Assembly: GCA_002437115.1 (NCBI GenBank)
Contig: DJOD01000044.1
Location: 11,840 to 37,754 of the forward strand
DNA length: 25,915 bases
From: Prevotella sp. UBA6447
GTDB taxonomy: Bacteria > Bacteroidota > Bacteroidia > Bacteroidales > Bacteroidaceae
Reading direction: 5' to 3'
Part shown: positions 9,216 through 18,321 of the stretch, in pieces
Numbering within the stretch: the first letter of the stretch is position 1
Layout: the number at the start of each line of letters is the position of its first letter
Translations under genes and position numbers: made by a program
Notes under the pieces: generated by a model
Databases searched by the model: none
Seen by the model: only the letters and a program-made list of their open reading frames with translations
Told to the model about the DNA's origin: nothing

Positions 9216-9251
9216 CCTAACAACAATCTCATCATAATCTTTGGAAATCAT

Positions 9252-11924
9252 ATGAAACAAAGACCTTTACTCAAGCTGGCAGCCCTGTCGTTCCTGCTGT
9301 TGCTCTTCAGTCTGACGACGCTGGCGGGGCATCGCTACGACTTCAACTACACCATATCGCGCCCTGTGGATGCCACCGCAGCCACCGTGTGTCCCGTCTA
9401 TCCCACCTTGCTCAAGACAGCCTTGGGCATCACCAATCCGGCGTCGCTGAAGCTCGTGGCGGGCTACAAGAGCACTTCGGGTGACCTGAAATACCGCCTC
9501 TCCAACACACCTGGTGTCGAGGCGGGCAAGAGTGGCCACTGGTTTGGCCTCGACGCCGTGCCCACCAACCGAGTGGCGCAGCGTGCCGTGCTGGTGGTGT
9601 GGGAAGCCCCGTCGCTGGCCGTCACCCACAGCGACCTGGCCACCGTGGGCACGAAGGTCAGTCTTGTCGAGGGATTCGTCAATGGCGAAGACTCGCTGTT
9701 CTTCCATCTCAACATCACCTTCACCGGTGCCGGAACGGCAGGCTCTGTTGTCTCCGACCAATCCCAGTACGTGGGCCGCGCCAGCGAGACTGACGGCTGG
9801 CTGGTGAAGCCTCTCGTGCAGAAGAACGACGAGGAGCCCCTGAAACAAAACTGGATTCAGGTCAACGAGGGCGACAAGGTAACCTTGAGTTGCGAGGTCG
9901 TCAACCCCGACAACTATAAGACGGTGCGCTACACTTGGCTCAAGACATCGATGAACACCAAGACTTACAAGAACACCGATATCACCGTCAGGCGCTCCAT
10001 GACTACCGCTCCCTTCACGCTTACGGAGAATGCCGCCTACGACGATGGCGCGCGTTATGTCCTCCGTGTCTACCTGACCGACACGGACGGCAAGTCGCTG
10101 GTCAAGAATTATCATTTCTATGTGGACGTGCAGACCCACGCGGGCGAGTTCATGGAGTGGCCCAGCTACAAGCTTTCCTACGACTTCCACACCGAGTATC
10201 CCAACCTGCAGAACCCCACTAAGCTCCACACCTTCACCAAGAAAGACGGCACGCCAGCCAATCATTACGAGGGTGAGTGGTGGTCGGTGTTCTGGGGCGA
10301 CAACCTCAACACGGAGGTCGGCACCGATTCAGCCACCGTCTACATGGCTGCCAAGAACATGATGACCCAGTATGACAAGGATTTCGCTTACATCCGCGAT
10401 TACATGGGTTGGCCGCCCGACCTCAGCGCGCGCCGTGGCTACAAGTCGTTTGTCTACATCTTCGGCTCGGGGTTGAGCAACGACAATGAGGTCAATACCA
10501 CCCAGGGTGGCTACCAAGGCAACACCTACGCCGACGGGCAGAACTGGGCTTGTGTGTGGGCCAGCTACTATCCCTTCAGCCGCTTCCGTGCCGATGCTGA
10601 CAAGAAGTGGAGCGACGGCCTTTACCAGCGCAACGCCATGATACACGAGGGCATCCATGCCATCTTCGCTGACCTGGGTGCTTGCCAAGGCTCCAGCTGG
10701 TTCCACGAGGGGGGCAACACATGGCTCCAGGGTCAGGTCTATGCCAAGCGCGACGGCCAGTATGGCGACGCGGGTTTCCTCGACGGTGGCCCCTTCCTCG
10801 CTCCCCACATGCCTATCGAGTGCTATTCGGGATGGCTCCAGGACGGTTCATACGGAGGACCTGGCGCGCAGGGTGTCAATATGTACAATGGCGACGGCAA
10901 GCAGGTGTGTACCTGGCGTAACTACCTGGGCGGTGTGCAGTATGCCAATGCCTTCCCCGTGGTGGCGGCCAACATCTGCGGAGATGGTGTCATCCCCTGG
11001 ATTTGGCGTTATTGCAAGGACTATGTGCTCAAGACCATGGGCGACTCCATCGGCGAGGAACCCATGCGACAGATCATCATGGCCTACCGTGCCCGCCAGG
11101 CCCTCTTCGACCTTGGCGGATGGGACAACAGTTACCGCTCGGTGGTCAACTCCAACTTCGGCATCACTGTGAAGCCCGAGTGGGAGCCTTACTGGATCAA
11201 CGTGGCTCCCTACCGCATCACGCCTTACCAGTCGGTGACACTCGACAACAAGGATGGTTGGATGTCGCCTGACACCTTGACCAACCCTGGCTGGAGCGGC
11301 GCCAACATCATCCCTATTCACGTGCGTGGCAATGTGGCCAACGTAGAGTTCCGCCCGGAGGACACGCAGATGCGCGCCTTGCTCTGCTACCGCACCAAGG
11401 ACGGACGCTGCTTCTACAGCCAGCCGGTGAAATGTGGCAACATGAGCATCGACATCACCGAGAAGCCCGCCAACGGTGTCATCTTCTGCGTGGTCTGCAA
11501 CACCGACTATGTGTATCTCGGCGACGCACAGCGTAAGCACCATTACGATTATCGCATCCGCTTGGGCGAGGGTGCCATGGCCATTGCCGACACCTACATC
11601 CGTTGGTTCAACTATGAGCAGAATCTCAAGGACGATTACGTCACGGGCATCCAGTCGGTGAAGGGAAACAGTCTGAAAGGCGACATGCTCCGCATGTTGT
11701 CGTCCGTGGCTGTGCGGGGCGGTGTCATCCGCCTCGACCTGGGCGATGTCAATCCTGCCGATGTCATCGTGCGTGTCGTAGGTGCCTCGGGTGTCATGGT
11801 GCAGCAGGGGCGCCTCAATGCCGACGGCACCTACCTCGTTCCAGCCAACCTGCCCGCTGGCCTTTGCTTTTTCACTTTCGCCTATGGCAACGAGCACCAG
11901 ACGGTCAAGATGATTGTGAAGTAA
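9252..11924 (+). CDS. T9SS-exported putative zinc metalloprotease (DUF6055-like), with Ig-like domain
   Basis: From ATG 9252 the protein has 890 residues. Residues 1-25 are a signal peptide (LLLLFSLTTLA). A beta-rich N-terminal part is followed by an Ig-like domain at about 196-294 (EGDKVTLSCEV). The central region (about 320-640) carries HEGIH at 465-469, an HEXXH zinc motif, and WFHEGGNTW at 483-491, resembling the downstream W-x-x-EG motif of gluzincin peptidases, where Glu486 would be the third ligand. The last ~90 residues form a small beta domain ending in NLPAGLCFFTF and MIVK, typical of a type A T9SS sorting domain. It is therefore likely to be secreted or surface-attached, with peptidase activity inferred. 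I recall the central part as resembling DUF6055; that name needs a profile search. The frame is open back to 9165, but 9252 places the signal peptide at the start. Confidence 0.8.
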   Translation: MKQRPLLKLAALSFLLLLFSLTTLAGHRYDFNYTISRPVDATAATVCPVYPTLLKTALGITNPASLKLVAGYKSTSGDLKYRLSNTPGVEAGKSGHWFGLDAVPTNRVAQRAVLVVWEAPSLAVTHSDLATVGTKVSLVEGFVNGEDSLFFHLNITFTGAGTAGSVVSDQSQYVGRASETDGWLVKPLVQKNDEEPLKQNWIQVNEGDKVTLSCEVVNPDNYKTVRYTWLKTSMNTKTYKNTDITVRRSMTTAPFTLTENAAYDDGARYVLRVYLTDTDGKSLVKNYHFYVDVQTHAGEFMEWPSYKLSYDFHTEYPNLQNPTKLHTFTKKDGTPANHYEGEWWSVFWGDNLNTEVGTDSATVYMAAKNMMTQYDKDFAYIRDYMGWPPDLSARRGYKSFVYIFGSGLSNDNEVNTTQGGYQGNTYADGQNWACVWASYYPFSRFRADADKKWSDGLYQRNAMIHEGIHAIFADLGACQGSSWFHEGGNTWLQGQVYAKRDGQYGDAGFLDGGPFLAPHMPIECYSGWLQDGSYGGPGAQGVNMYNGDGKQVCTWRNYLGGVQYANAFPVVAANICGDGVIPWIWRYCKDYVLKTMGDSIGEEPMRQIIMAYRARQALFDLGGWDNSYRSVVNSNFGITVKPEWEPYWINVAPYRITPYQSVTLDNKDGWMSPDTLTNPGWSGANIIPIHVRGNVANVEFRPEDTQMRALLCYRTKDGRCFYSQPVKCGNMSIDITEKPANGVIFCVVCNTDYVYLGDAQRKHHYDYRIRLGEGAMAIADTYIRWFNYEQNLKDDYVTGIQSVKGNSLKGDMLRMLSSVAVRGGVIRLDLGDVNPADVIVRVVGASGVMVQQGRLNADGTYLVPANLPAGLCFFTFAYGNEHQTVKMIVK

Positions 11925-11933
11925 ATTACGCTT

Positions 11934-12140
11934 ATGAAACAAGCAATGCTCACCATCATCCTGTTTGGCGTGTCAGATGCATAGGAAGTGCAGCGCAATG
12001 GTTACTATACCTATGGCGGTCCCAATGGCGACTGGAACACGAGCGCAGACGCTGAAGTTCCTGGGCAAGGGTGGGTCCATCAGCACGGCCTCGACCTTTG
12101 GAGAAATAAATTTGCGCGCTTTATAACGAAACTCTACTGA
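11934..12140 (+). pseudogene. Decayed small secreted-protein gene, copy A
   Basis: Nine bases after the metalloprotease stop, a frame begins MKQAMLTIILFG, like a signal peptide. It is interrupted by TAG at 11982-11984 and then continues in the same frame (QRNGYYTYGGPNGDWN and onward) to TGA at 12138-12140. The first 39 bases match copy B at 17807-17845 at 34 positions by hand alignment. The pattern of intact signal start, internal stop and short tail suggests a remnant of a once larger exported protein. I do not recognise the family. Amber readthrough is possible but unsupported. Confidence 0.5.
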
Positions 12141-12378
12141 CATAACTTTATTAACACAAAGTTAGCATAATGTCGTATGTGCAAACATAAGACCGTATTT
12201 ATGTAAAATATGTGACGTTATGTATCTTTTTTAAGCTTTCAGATAAATTTATGCTTATAATGTTACTCGGTTTCATAAAAAAAGTGTAGTTTTGCAACAA
12301 AAGTAAAAATGGTATAAAATGGTTTAATTTACCAGAAGAAGAATATCAACAGATTATCAATCTCTAAAAATTAAAAGT
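12141..12378 (+). promoter_or_regulatory. AT-rich upstream region of the SusC/SusD operon with a -7 box
   Basis: No gene is visible here. TAGTTTTG at 12287-12294 matches TAnnTTTG, which would start transcription near 12300 and leave a leader of roughly 78 bases before the SusC ATG at 12379. No -33 TTTG at the expected spacing was found. The sharp change to AT-rich sequence contrasts with the GC-richer gene before it. I see no operator palindrome that I can assign to a known regulator. Confidence 0.5.
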
Positions 12379-15300
12379 ATGAGAGAAACACTCAACAATT
12401 CAAGCTTTCCACATAGCAAGGTTTATGTGAAGGCAGTTGCATGTTTGGTAATCTCCTGTGGAGGGGCAAACTCAGTCTTCGCTGCAAGTGATTTTGCAGG
12501 AATTCCTTCAGTGTCGACGGTTCAGCAGGACAAGATTACTGTAAAAGGTGTTGTCAAAGATGAAAATGGTGATCCAATCATTGGTGCTAATGTTTTAGAG
12601 AAGGGAACTAAAAATGGTACTGTGACAGACATTAATGGTAACTATTCCCTGACGGTGTCAAATCATGCAAAACTTGTTGTATCTTATTTAGGATTTACTT
12701 CCCAGATTGTTGCAGCAGGTTCAGATGTTATATTGAAGACTAATGACACCAACTTGAACGAAGTCGTTGTGGTAGGTTTCGGCATTCAGAAGAAAGTAAA
12801 CTTGACAGGTGCTGTGACGGCGGTTTCAGGCCAGGAATTGGAAAACCGACCAGTCTCCAATGTTACCCAGGCATTGCAAGGCAAGGTGGCTGGCTTGCAG
12901 ATTACCCAGAGTGCAGGTAGTTTGGATGATACCCCTAGCTTAAATGTGCGTGGTACCACCACTATCGGTCAAGGTTCCAGTGGCAGTCCTTTGGTATTGA
13001 TTGATGGCATGGAAGGTGATATCAATACCATTAACCCTCAGGATATTGCTAGCGTCTCTGTCTTGAAGGATGCCGCAGCTTCTTCCATCTACGGTTCTCG
13101 CGCTCCTTTCGGTGTTATTTTGATTACAACGAAGAGTGGAAGCAAACGAGCAAAAGTGAGCATCAATTACAACAACAATTTTCGTTTTAGCTCTCCTATC
13201 CGTATGAAGCATACCATGAGTTCTGTTGATTTTGCATGTATGCAGAATGATGCTAACACGAATACGGGTGGAGGCCAGTTGTTTACGCCTGCCCAAGTGC
13301 AGCGTATGCAGGACTGGATAGATGGTGAATATGTCAACCCTGGCACTCGCAAGGATAAGGATGGCAACTTGATTTATTCTTTGGATGCAGACGAGTATGG
13401 ATATTGGAAGAGTGGCTTTAGCGAAGGTTATGCCTCTACCGATTTCTATGATGCGGTATATAAAAAACACACTTTTTCACAGGAGCACAACGTGAGTGCC
13501 ACTGGTGGTGACGAAAAACTTAATTATTATGCCTCATTCGGTTATTTGGGACAGGATGGCTTGATCAAGGTGGCAGACGAGGGCAGTAGCCGCTATACTG
13601 CCATTGCCAAGATTGCTTCCCAATGGACCAAGTGGATGAAGTTCAATTACTCTCTCCGTTTCGTACGCAAGGATTATCACCGTCCTCAGTCTTTGGGCTC
13701 GGGTATCTACGAATACTTGGGTGGTCAGTGGCCTTGTGTGCCTTTATACGACAGAAATGGTTATCTCTACAACGAGCAGGTCAACACCTTGACCAATGGG
13801 GGTACATACCGTTATCAGAACGACGAATACAACCATCAGGTGGGCTTGGACATCGAGCCTATCAAAGACTGGATTACTCATGTCATCTTCAATTATCGTA
13901 CCTCTCATAACGAGAGCCATACCGATATGCAGCATACGTACCTGCATGACATCAACGGCAACACTTACGACCAGAACAACTACACCTATGTTGCCGAAGA
14001 TTATTACAAGGAAAACTACACCAACTTCCAGCTATATTCTGAGTACAAACTCAGTTTGCAGAAGAAACACAATTTCCACGTCATGGCTGGTTTCCAGTCA
14101 GAGGACGAGCGTATGAAGTATAAGTACGCTGACCGTGCGGGTATCATTGTTGGCAATAAGCCTCAGATTGATGGCACCACGGGCATCGACGCTTACGGTA
14201 CGGCGGTAGATCCTGGTGTGTCAGGCAATATGAGCCGTTGGACCACTTGCGGCTTCTTCGGTCGGCTGAATTATGATTATCAGGGCAAGTACCTTTTGGA
14301 GTTGAATGGCCGTTACGATGGATCTTCTCGTTTCCGTTCTGGCAATCAGTGGAAGTTCTTCCCATCTGTGTCTGCTGGTTGGAACATTGCACAGGAAGCA
14401 TTTATGCAACCTATCAACAATTGGATAGGCCAGTTGAAACTTCGTGTATCATACGGTAACTTAGGTAACCAAAACGTTGGCACCTATCAGACCTACCAGA
14501 CCATTGGCGTATATGCCAACAACGGCACTTGGTTGCAGAATGGCTTGAAACCAATGACGGCTTGGGCACCAGGTTTGGTTGCTCAGAACTTGACTTGGGA
14601 AACCATCGAGAACCTCAATCTCGGTTTAGACTTTGCGTTCTTCAAGGATCGCTTACATGGTTCGTTCGACTGGTATGTGCGCAAGACCAAAAACATGATT
14701 GGCAACGCCCCAGAACTCCCAAGCATCTTGGGTACAAGCGTACCTGTAACCAACAATACCGACTTGCGCACCAATGGTTGGGAGTTGACAATTGGTTGGG
14801 ACGACCGCTTGTCGAATGGCTTGCAATATGGCATCAGCTTCAATCTCTCTGACTCATACGCCACCATCACCAAATATCCAAACAACCCATCCCATTCCTT
14901 GAGTAACTATATCGAGGGACAGCGTATTGGTGACATCTATGGTTTCGAAACCATCGGCATCGCCAAGAGCGACGAGGAGATGAAGGCGCATTTATCCAAA
15001 GTAGACCAAACCACCCTGGGGTCTAATTGGGGGGCAGGAGACATCATGTATCGTGACCTCAACAATGATGGTAAGATTTCTTGGGGCGCTTGGACTTTGG
15101 AAGATCACGGTGACACCAAGAAAATTGGCAACTCTACCCCACGTTACCTCTTTGGTATCGACTTGAACGCTGCTTGGAAGGGCTTTGATTTCCGTTGTTT
15201 CTTCCAGGGTGTGATGAAGCGTGACTATTGGGCTAACGCGCGTTACTTCTTTGGAACATTCGGCTATGGTCGATGGTATCAGGTTTGTATCGATGGATTG

Positions 15301-15657
15301 CAAGATTACTATCGTGACGAGAATTCATGGTCTGTGATCAATGGTTTCCAAGAGCCTAACCAAGATGCTTACCTGCCTCGTGCAGCCTATAGCGACAAGA
15401 ATGAGCAGATTCAGACCAAATACTTGCAGGACGCTTCTTACATTCGCTTGAAGAACCTCCAGATAGGTTATACTTTGCCACAGAGCTTGACTCGCAAGAT
15501 ATCCATTGAGAAGCTTCGTGTCTACTTCTCAGGCGAGAACCTCTGGACAGGTACTTCCCTCCGCAAGCAGTATGACCCTGAGACCATCGGTACCTACTAT
15601 GGAAATGGTTATCCATTGAGCAGCACTTACTCATTCGGTCTAAGTATAACATTATAA
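12379..15657 (+). CDS. SusC/RagA-family TonB-linked outer-membrane transporter
   Basis: This is a 1092-residue protein. Residues 1-36 form a signal peptide (NSVFAA). A carboxypeptidase-regulatory-like domain covers about 53-120 (VKGVVKDENGDPIIGANV, GTVTDINGNYSL). The plug begins at about 127 (LNEVVVVGFG, ALQGKVAGLQI, LVLIDGMEGD, VSVLKDAAASSIYGSRAPFG), and the remainder is beta-barrel. Length and motifs are normal for the SusC/RagA class, which imports glycans or peptides across the outer membrane using TonB energy, with SusD as the lid. The SusD partner starts 13 bases after the stop. No glycoside hydrolase, SusE/F, ECF sigma factor or hybrid sensor is next to the pair, so the substrate cannot be inferred from neighbours. 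Confidence 0.96.
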   Translation: MRETLNNSSFPHSKVYVKAVACLVISCGGANSVFAASDFAGIPSVSTVQQDKITVKGVVKDENGDPIIGANVLEKGTKNGTVTDINGNYSLTVSNHAKLVVSYLGFTSQIVAAGSDVILKTNDTNLNEVVVVGFGIQKKVNLTGAVTAVSGQELENRPVSNVTQALQGKVAGLQITQSAGSLDDTPSLNVRGTTTIGQGSSGSPLVLIDGMEGDINTINPQDIASVSVLKDAAASSIYGSRAPFGVILITTKSGSKRAKVSINYNNNFRFSSPIRMKHTMSSVDFACMQNDANTNTGGGQLFTPAQVQRMQDWIDGEYVNPGTRKDKDGNLIYSLDADEYGYWKSGFSEGYASTDFYDAVYKKHTFSQEHNVSATGGDEKLNYYASFGYLGQDGLIKVADEGSSRYTAIAKIASQWTKWMKFNYSLRFVRKDYHRPQSLGSGIYEYLGGQWPCVPLYDRNGYLYNEQVNTLTNGGTYRYQNDEYNHQVGLDIEPIKDWITHVIFNYRTSHNESHTDMQHTYLHDINGNTYDQNNYTYVAEDYYKENYTNFQLYSEYKLSLQKKHNFHVMAGFQSEDERMKYKYADRAGIIVGNKPQIDGTTGIDAYGTAVDPGVSGNMSRWTTCGFFGRLNYDYQGKYLLELNGRYDGSSRFRSGNQWKFFPSVSAGWNIAQEAFMQPINNWIGQLKLRVSYGNLGNQNVGTYQTYQTIGVYANNGTWLQNGLKPMTAWAPGLVAQNLTWETIENLNLGLDFAFFKDRLHGSFDWYVRKTKNMIGNAPELPSILGTSVPVTNNTDLRTNGWELTIGWDDRLSNGLQYGISFNLSDSYATITKYPNNPSHSLSNYIEGQRIGDIYGFETIGIAKSDEEMKAHLSKVDQTTLGSNWGAGDIMYRDLNNDGKISWGAWTLEDHGDTKKIGNSTPRYLFGIDLNAAWKGFDFRCFFQGVMKRDYWANARYFFGTFGYGRWYQVCIDGLQDYYRDENSWSVINGFQEPNQDAYLPRAAYSDKNEQIQTKYLQDASYIRLKNLQIGYTLPQSLTRKISIEKLRVYFSGENLWTGTSLRKQYDPETIGTYYGNGYPLSSTYSFGLSITL

Positions 15658-15670
15658 AAAGAAAAGCAAT

Positions 15671-17722
15671 ATGAAATTTAGTATATCTTTAAAGGTACTT
15701 CCTTTGATTGCATGTGGATTGCTCTTGGTTTCGTGCAACGATTTTCTCCATCAAGAGCCATTGACATCAATAACGCCTACCGATTATTATAAGGATGCCA
15801 CTCAGTTGCAAGCTGTGGCCAATGCGTTTTACCAGACGGTGCTGCCTTATCATAGTGGGGCAGGTTATGGTACTTTTGCCTATGACAACGGTACTGATAA
15901 CCAAACTGGCACTAGTGGCGACTCCAAGTATAAAAAAGGACAATGGAAAACCAGCAATGATAATAGTTCATGGAGCTGGAGCAACATCCGCGACATCAAC
16001 TATCAATTGAATACTGCAGTTGCCAATTATGAGAAGAAACTTATTGGAGGAAATGAAAGCAAAATTCGCCAATACATAGGAGAGCTCCACTTTTTCCGTG
16101 CTTACAGCTATTTCACGTTCTATAAAAATTTCGGAGATCTTCCTATCGTGAGTCAGGCAATGCCTGATGACGAGGCTGTATTAGTAGCGGCGAGCAAGCG
16201 CAGACCCCGCAACGAGGTGGCTCGTTTCATCCTGGCAGACTTGGATTCTGCGGTAATGTATATGGAGCCAGATGGCAGTGAGGCTACTACCCGTATTTCC
16301 CCTGCCGTTGCCCATTTGTTAGCTTCTCGTGTAGCGCTCTTCGAAGGTTCATGGCTGACCTACTTTGCTGGCACTCCTTTTGTTCCTAATGGCGAGGGGT
16401 GGCCAGGAAAGGCCAAGGATTACAACGCCAACTATCAGTATCCTTCGGGTAGCATTGAAGCTGAGGCCAAGTATTTCTTCAAGAAGGCTGTGGATGAGGC
16501 GGCCATCGTAGGTGATGCATACGTAGGAAAGTTGGATAAGAACACAGGTATCGTGCCTCAGTCTTTGACTGATTCTAATCCATACTTCTATAAGTTTGGA
16601 AATACTGACATGACCCCTTATCCCGAGGTACTCCTTTGGAAAGCATATAACAAAGGTAAAGGAGTTACCGACAACATTGAAGTAGCTGTAAACCGTGGTA
16701 ATACCTATACTGGTTTTACCCGTGGTATGATTGATGCCTTCTTGATGAAGGATGGCAAGCCAACCTATGCAAAACATGATGGATATGTATATGAGGATTC
16801 AACCACCAATGCGGTAGTTCGCAATCGCGACCCTCGCTTGTTCATCTTTTTGAAGCGGCCAGGTCAAAAGAATGTGCTCCAAGGCGAGGACAACACGATC
16901 GCTGCCGATCAGGTTCGACCTATCGAGCCGTACCCATTGGTATATACCCGTTCTTTTGATATTACCTATTCAACGGGTTACGCTATTCGCAAGGGTGGTA
17001 CTTTCAATCAGAACCTCGCAGAGAACCAAGCAGGTTACACTGCATCCATCACCTTCCGTGCCACAGAGGCATTGCTCAACTACATCGAGGCTCAGTACAT
17101 GCTCGACAACAGCTTGAATGCCAAGAGTATCCAGTATTGGAAAGCGATCCGTGAGGCTGCCGGATTCGCAGGAGCAGCAGCAGATCCTCAGACCACCATC
17201 GCCGCCACCGACATGGCAAAGGAAATTAAGGGCTATACCGATGGCTCTGGTACTCAGTACGACTGGGGCGCATTTTCTGCAGGCAAGCCTCTGACCGACG
17301 CTACCTTGTATAGCATCCGTCGGGAGCGTCGTACCGAGTTGATGGCAGAAGGTCTTCGTTGGATGGACTTGATTCGTTGGCGCTCTCTTGACCAGTTGAA
17401 AAAACAACCTTATCAGTTGGAAGGCTTCCACCTTTGGAACACTCCTATGGAAAAGTGGTATACCAAGGATCAGCTGGTAGATGACGGCTCTGTCACCGCT
17501 ACAGTTTCTTCACGCAAGTTGAGCGAATACTTCCGTCCTTACCAGATAGTTGATAACGACTTGCTTTATGGTGGCATGACATGGTCTATGGCCCAGTACT
17601 TGCAGCCAATGCCATTGAAGCAATTTATGCTTACTGCTCCTGACCATAAGACTTATGCCAATTCGCCTTTGTATCAAAATCCATACTGGCCAATGAAACC
17701 AGACGAGGCTGCAGAACAATAA
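15671..17722 (+). CDS. SusD/RagB-family nutrient-binding lipoprotein
   Basis: This is a 683-residue protein with a lipoprotein signal: the lipobox LLVSC puts the lipidated cysteine at residue 22, followed by NDFLHQEP as in most SusD proteins. Helical TPR-like segments follow (ATQLQAVANAFYQ, GELHFFRAYSYFTFYKNFGD), with the family C-terminal signature SIRRERRTELMAEGLRWMDL and LIRW. It sits on the cell surface as the substrate-capturing lid of the SusC channel encoded just upstream. At 683 residues it is at the long end of the family. The gene is followed directly by a strong terminator, so the operon appears to contain only these two genes. Confidence 0.96.
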   Translation: MKFSISLKVLPLIACGLLLVSCNDFLHQEPLTSITPTDYYKDATQLQAVANAFYQTVLPYHSGAGYGTFAYDNGTDNQTGTSGDSKYKKGQWKTSNDNSSWSWSNIRDINYQLNTAVANYEKKLIGGNESKIRQYIGELHFFRAYSYFTFYKNFGDLPIVSQAMPDDEAVLVAASKRRPRNEVARFILADLDSAVMYMEPDGSEATTRISPAVAHLLASRVALFEGSWLTYFAGTPFVPNGEGWPGKAKDYNANYQYPSGSIEAEAKYFFKKAVDEAAIVGDAYVGKLDKNTGIVPQSLTDSNPYFYKFGNTDMTPYPEVLLWKAYNKGKGVTDNIEVAVNRGNTYTGFTRGMIDAFLMKDGKPTYAKHDGYVYEDSTTNAVVRNRDPRLFIFLKRPGQKNVLQGEDNTIAADQVRPIEPYPLVYTRSFDITYSTGYAIRKGGTFNQNLAENQAGYTASITFRATEALLNYIEAQYMLDNSLNAKSIQYWKAIREAAGFAGAAADPQTTIAATDMAKEIKGYTDGSGTQYDWGAFSAGKPLTDATLYSIRRERRTELMAEGLRWMDLIRWRSLDQLKKQPYQLEGFHLWNTPMEKWYTKDQLVDDGSVTATVSSRKLSEYFRPYQIVDNDLLYGGMTWSMAQYLQPMPLKQFMLTAPDHKTYANSPLYQNPYWPMKPDEAAEQ

Positions 17723-17748
17723 TAGAAGATTTTGAAACATATAAATTT

Positions 17749-17795
17749 CGCCCGATAGCGCCATCTTCATGATTTCCGCTATCGGGCGATTTTTT
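17749..17795 (+). terminator. Intrinsic terminator of the SusC/SusD operon
   Basis: A perfect 12-bp stem pairs CGCCCGATAGCG (17749-17760) with CGCTATCGGGCG (17777-17788) around a 16-base loop and is followed by six T residues at 17790-17795, 26 bases after the SusD stop. Confidence 0.9.
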
Positions 17796-17806
17796 GTCTT
17801 CATGTT

Positions 17807-17878
17807 ATGAAACAAGCAATGCCCACCACCTTCCTGCTTGGCTTGTTGTCAGTCCTCTTGGCCCAGAGAGTTCCGTAA
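17807..17878 (+). pseudogene. Decayed small secreted-protein gene, copy B (signal peptide only)
   Basis: ATG at 17807 opens a frame of 23 residues, starting MKQAMPTTFLLGLLSV and ending in LLAQRVP before TAA at 17876-17878. This is a complete-looking signal peptide with almost nothing after it. Its first 39 bases match copy A at 11934-11972 at 34 positions. The same frame reopens after the stop (17879 to about 18103) without recognisable protein features. It is most likely the 5' remnant of a gene related to copy A. Confidence 0.5.
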
Positions 17879-18152
17879 AACCATGTGCAGACGTTGACGA
17901 TACCGCCCTCCCATGGCTTAGCGAAGGTGACGGATGTGATGTGCCGCGATGGCCTTGGGAACCTTGTTCACAATGCATTTATGTGTAAAAAGCAGAACAA
18001 AACGTATTTTTGGAATAGCTTGAAATCAATCGCCGTGCTTTTTGCTTGCAAATATGCGCTTTTTGAAGGTCTTTTTGCAAGTGTTTGGTATTTAGTGAGT
18101 TAAGCTAAAAATATGGCCTATGAAAACATTCTGGTGGCCTAAAGTTTTAAAA
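17879..18152. other. Gene-free stretch after remnant B
   Basis: The first ~100 bases keep the GC content of the core genome and the rest become AT-rich. Short open frames exist but none shows a signal, motif or family resemblance. I see no RNA gene or mobile-element end here. Confidence 0.4.
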
Positions 18153-18240
18153 GAAGGTATCGAATCGAGGGTCAATAGTTATCCCAAAGAAGGTCGATAG
18201 GTATCACGAAGAGACACGATAGCTATCGAATTGAGGTGCG
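18153..18240. repeat. Degenerate 22-bp-period repeat, four units
   Basis: The 9-mer ATAGnTATC recurs at exact 22-base spacing: GAAGGTATC at 18153 (degenerate), ATAGTTATC at 18175, ATAGGTATC at 18197 and ATAGCTATC at 18219. The rest of each unit is a purine-rich segment that also resembles its neighbours; for example GGTATCGAATCGAGG (18156-18170) against GCTATCGAATTGAGG (18222-18236). A fifth, very weak unit may begin at 18241. Nothing shows whether it binds a protein. Confidence 0.6.
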
Positions 18241-18321
18241 ATTCGATTCCTTTTTGAACCAAAAGTATGCAAAATAACTATTTTTTAGACTTTTGGTAGA
18301 ATTTAGTGGGGAAAAATTCTG

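Noticed and set aside
10848..11942. 364-residue minus-strand frame opposite the T9SS metalloprotease
   Set aside because: It is the antisense of a gene with a signal peptide, HEXXH motif and secretion tail; no family motif is visible in the minus frame.
11934..17878. The 39-base matches as insertion-sequence or attachment-site direct repeats
   Set aside because: The match starts exactly at ATG codons and encodes a signal peptide in both copies, so shared coding ancestry explains it better. No transposase or integrase is present.
18153..18240. 22-bp periodic repeat as a CRISPR array
   Set aside because: Units abut without spacers, are degenerate and have no cas genes nearby.
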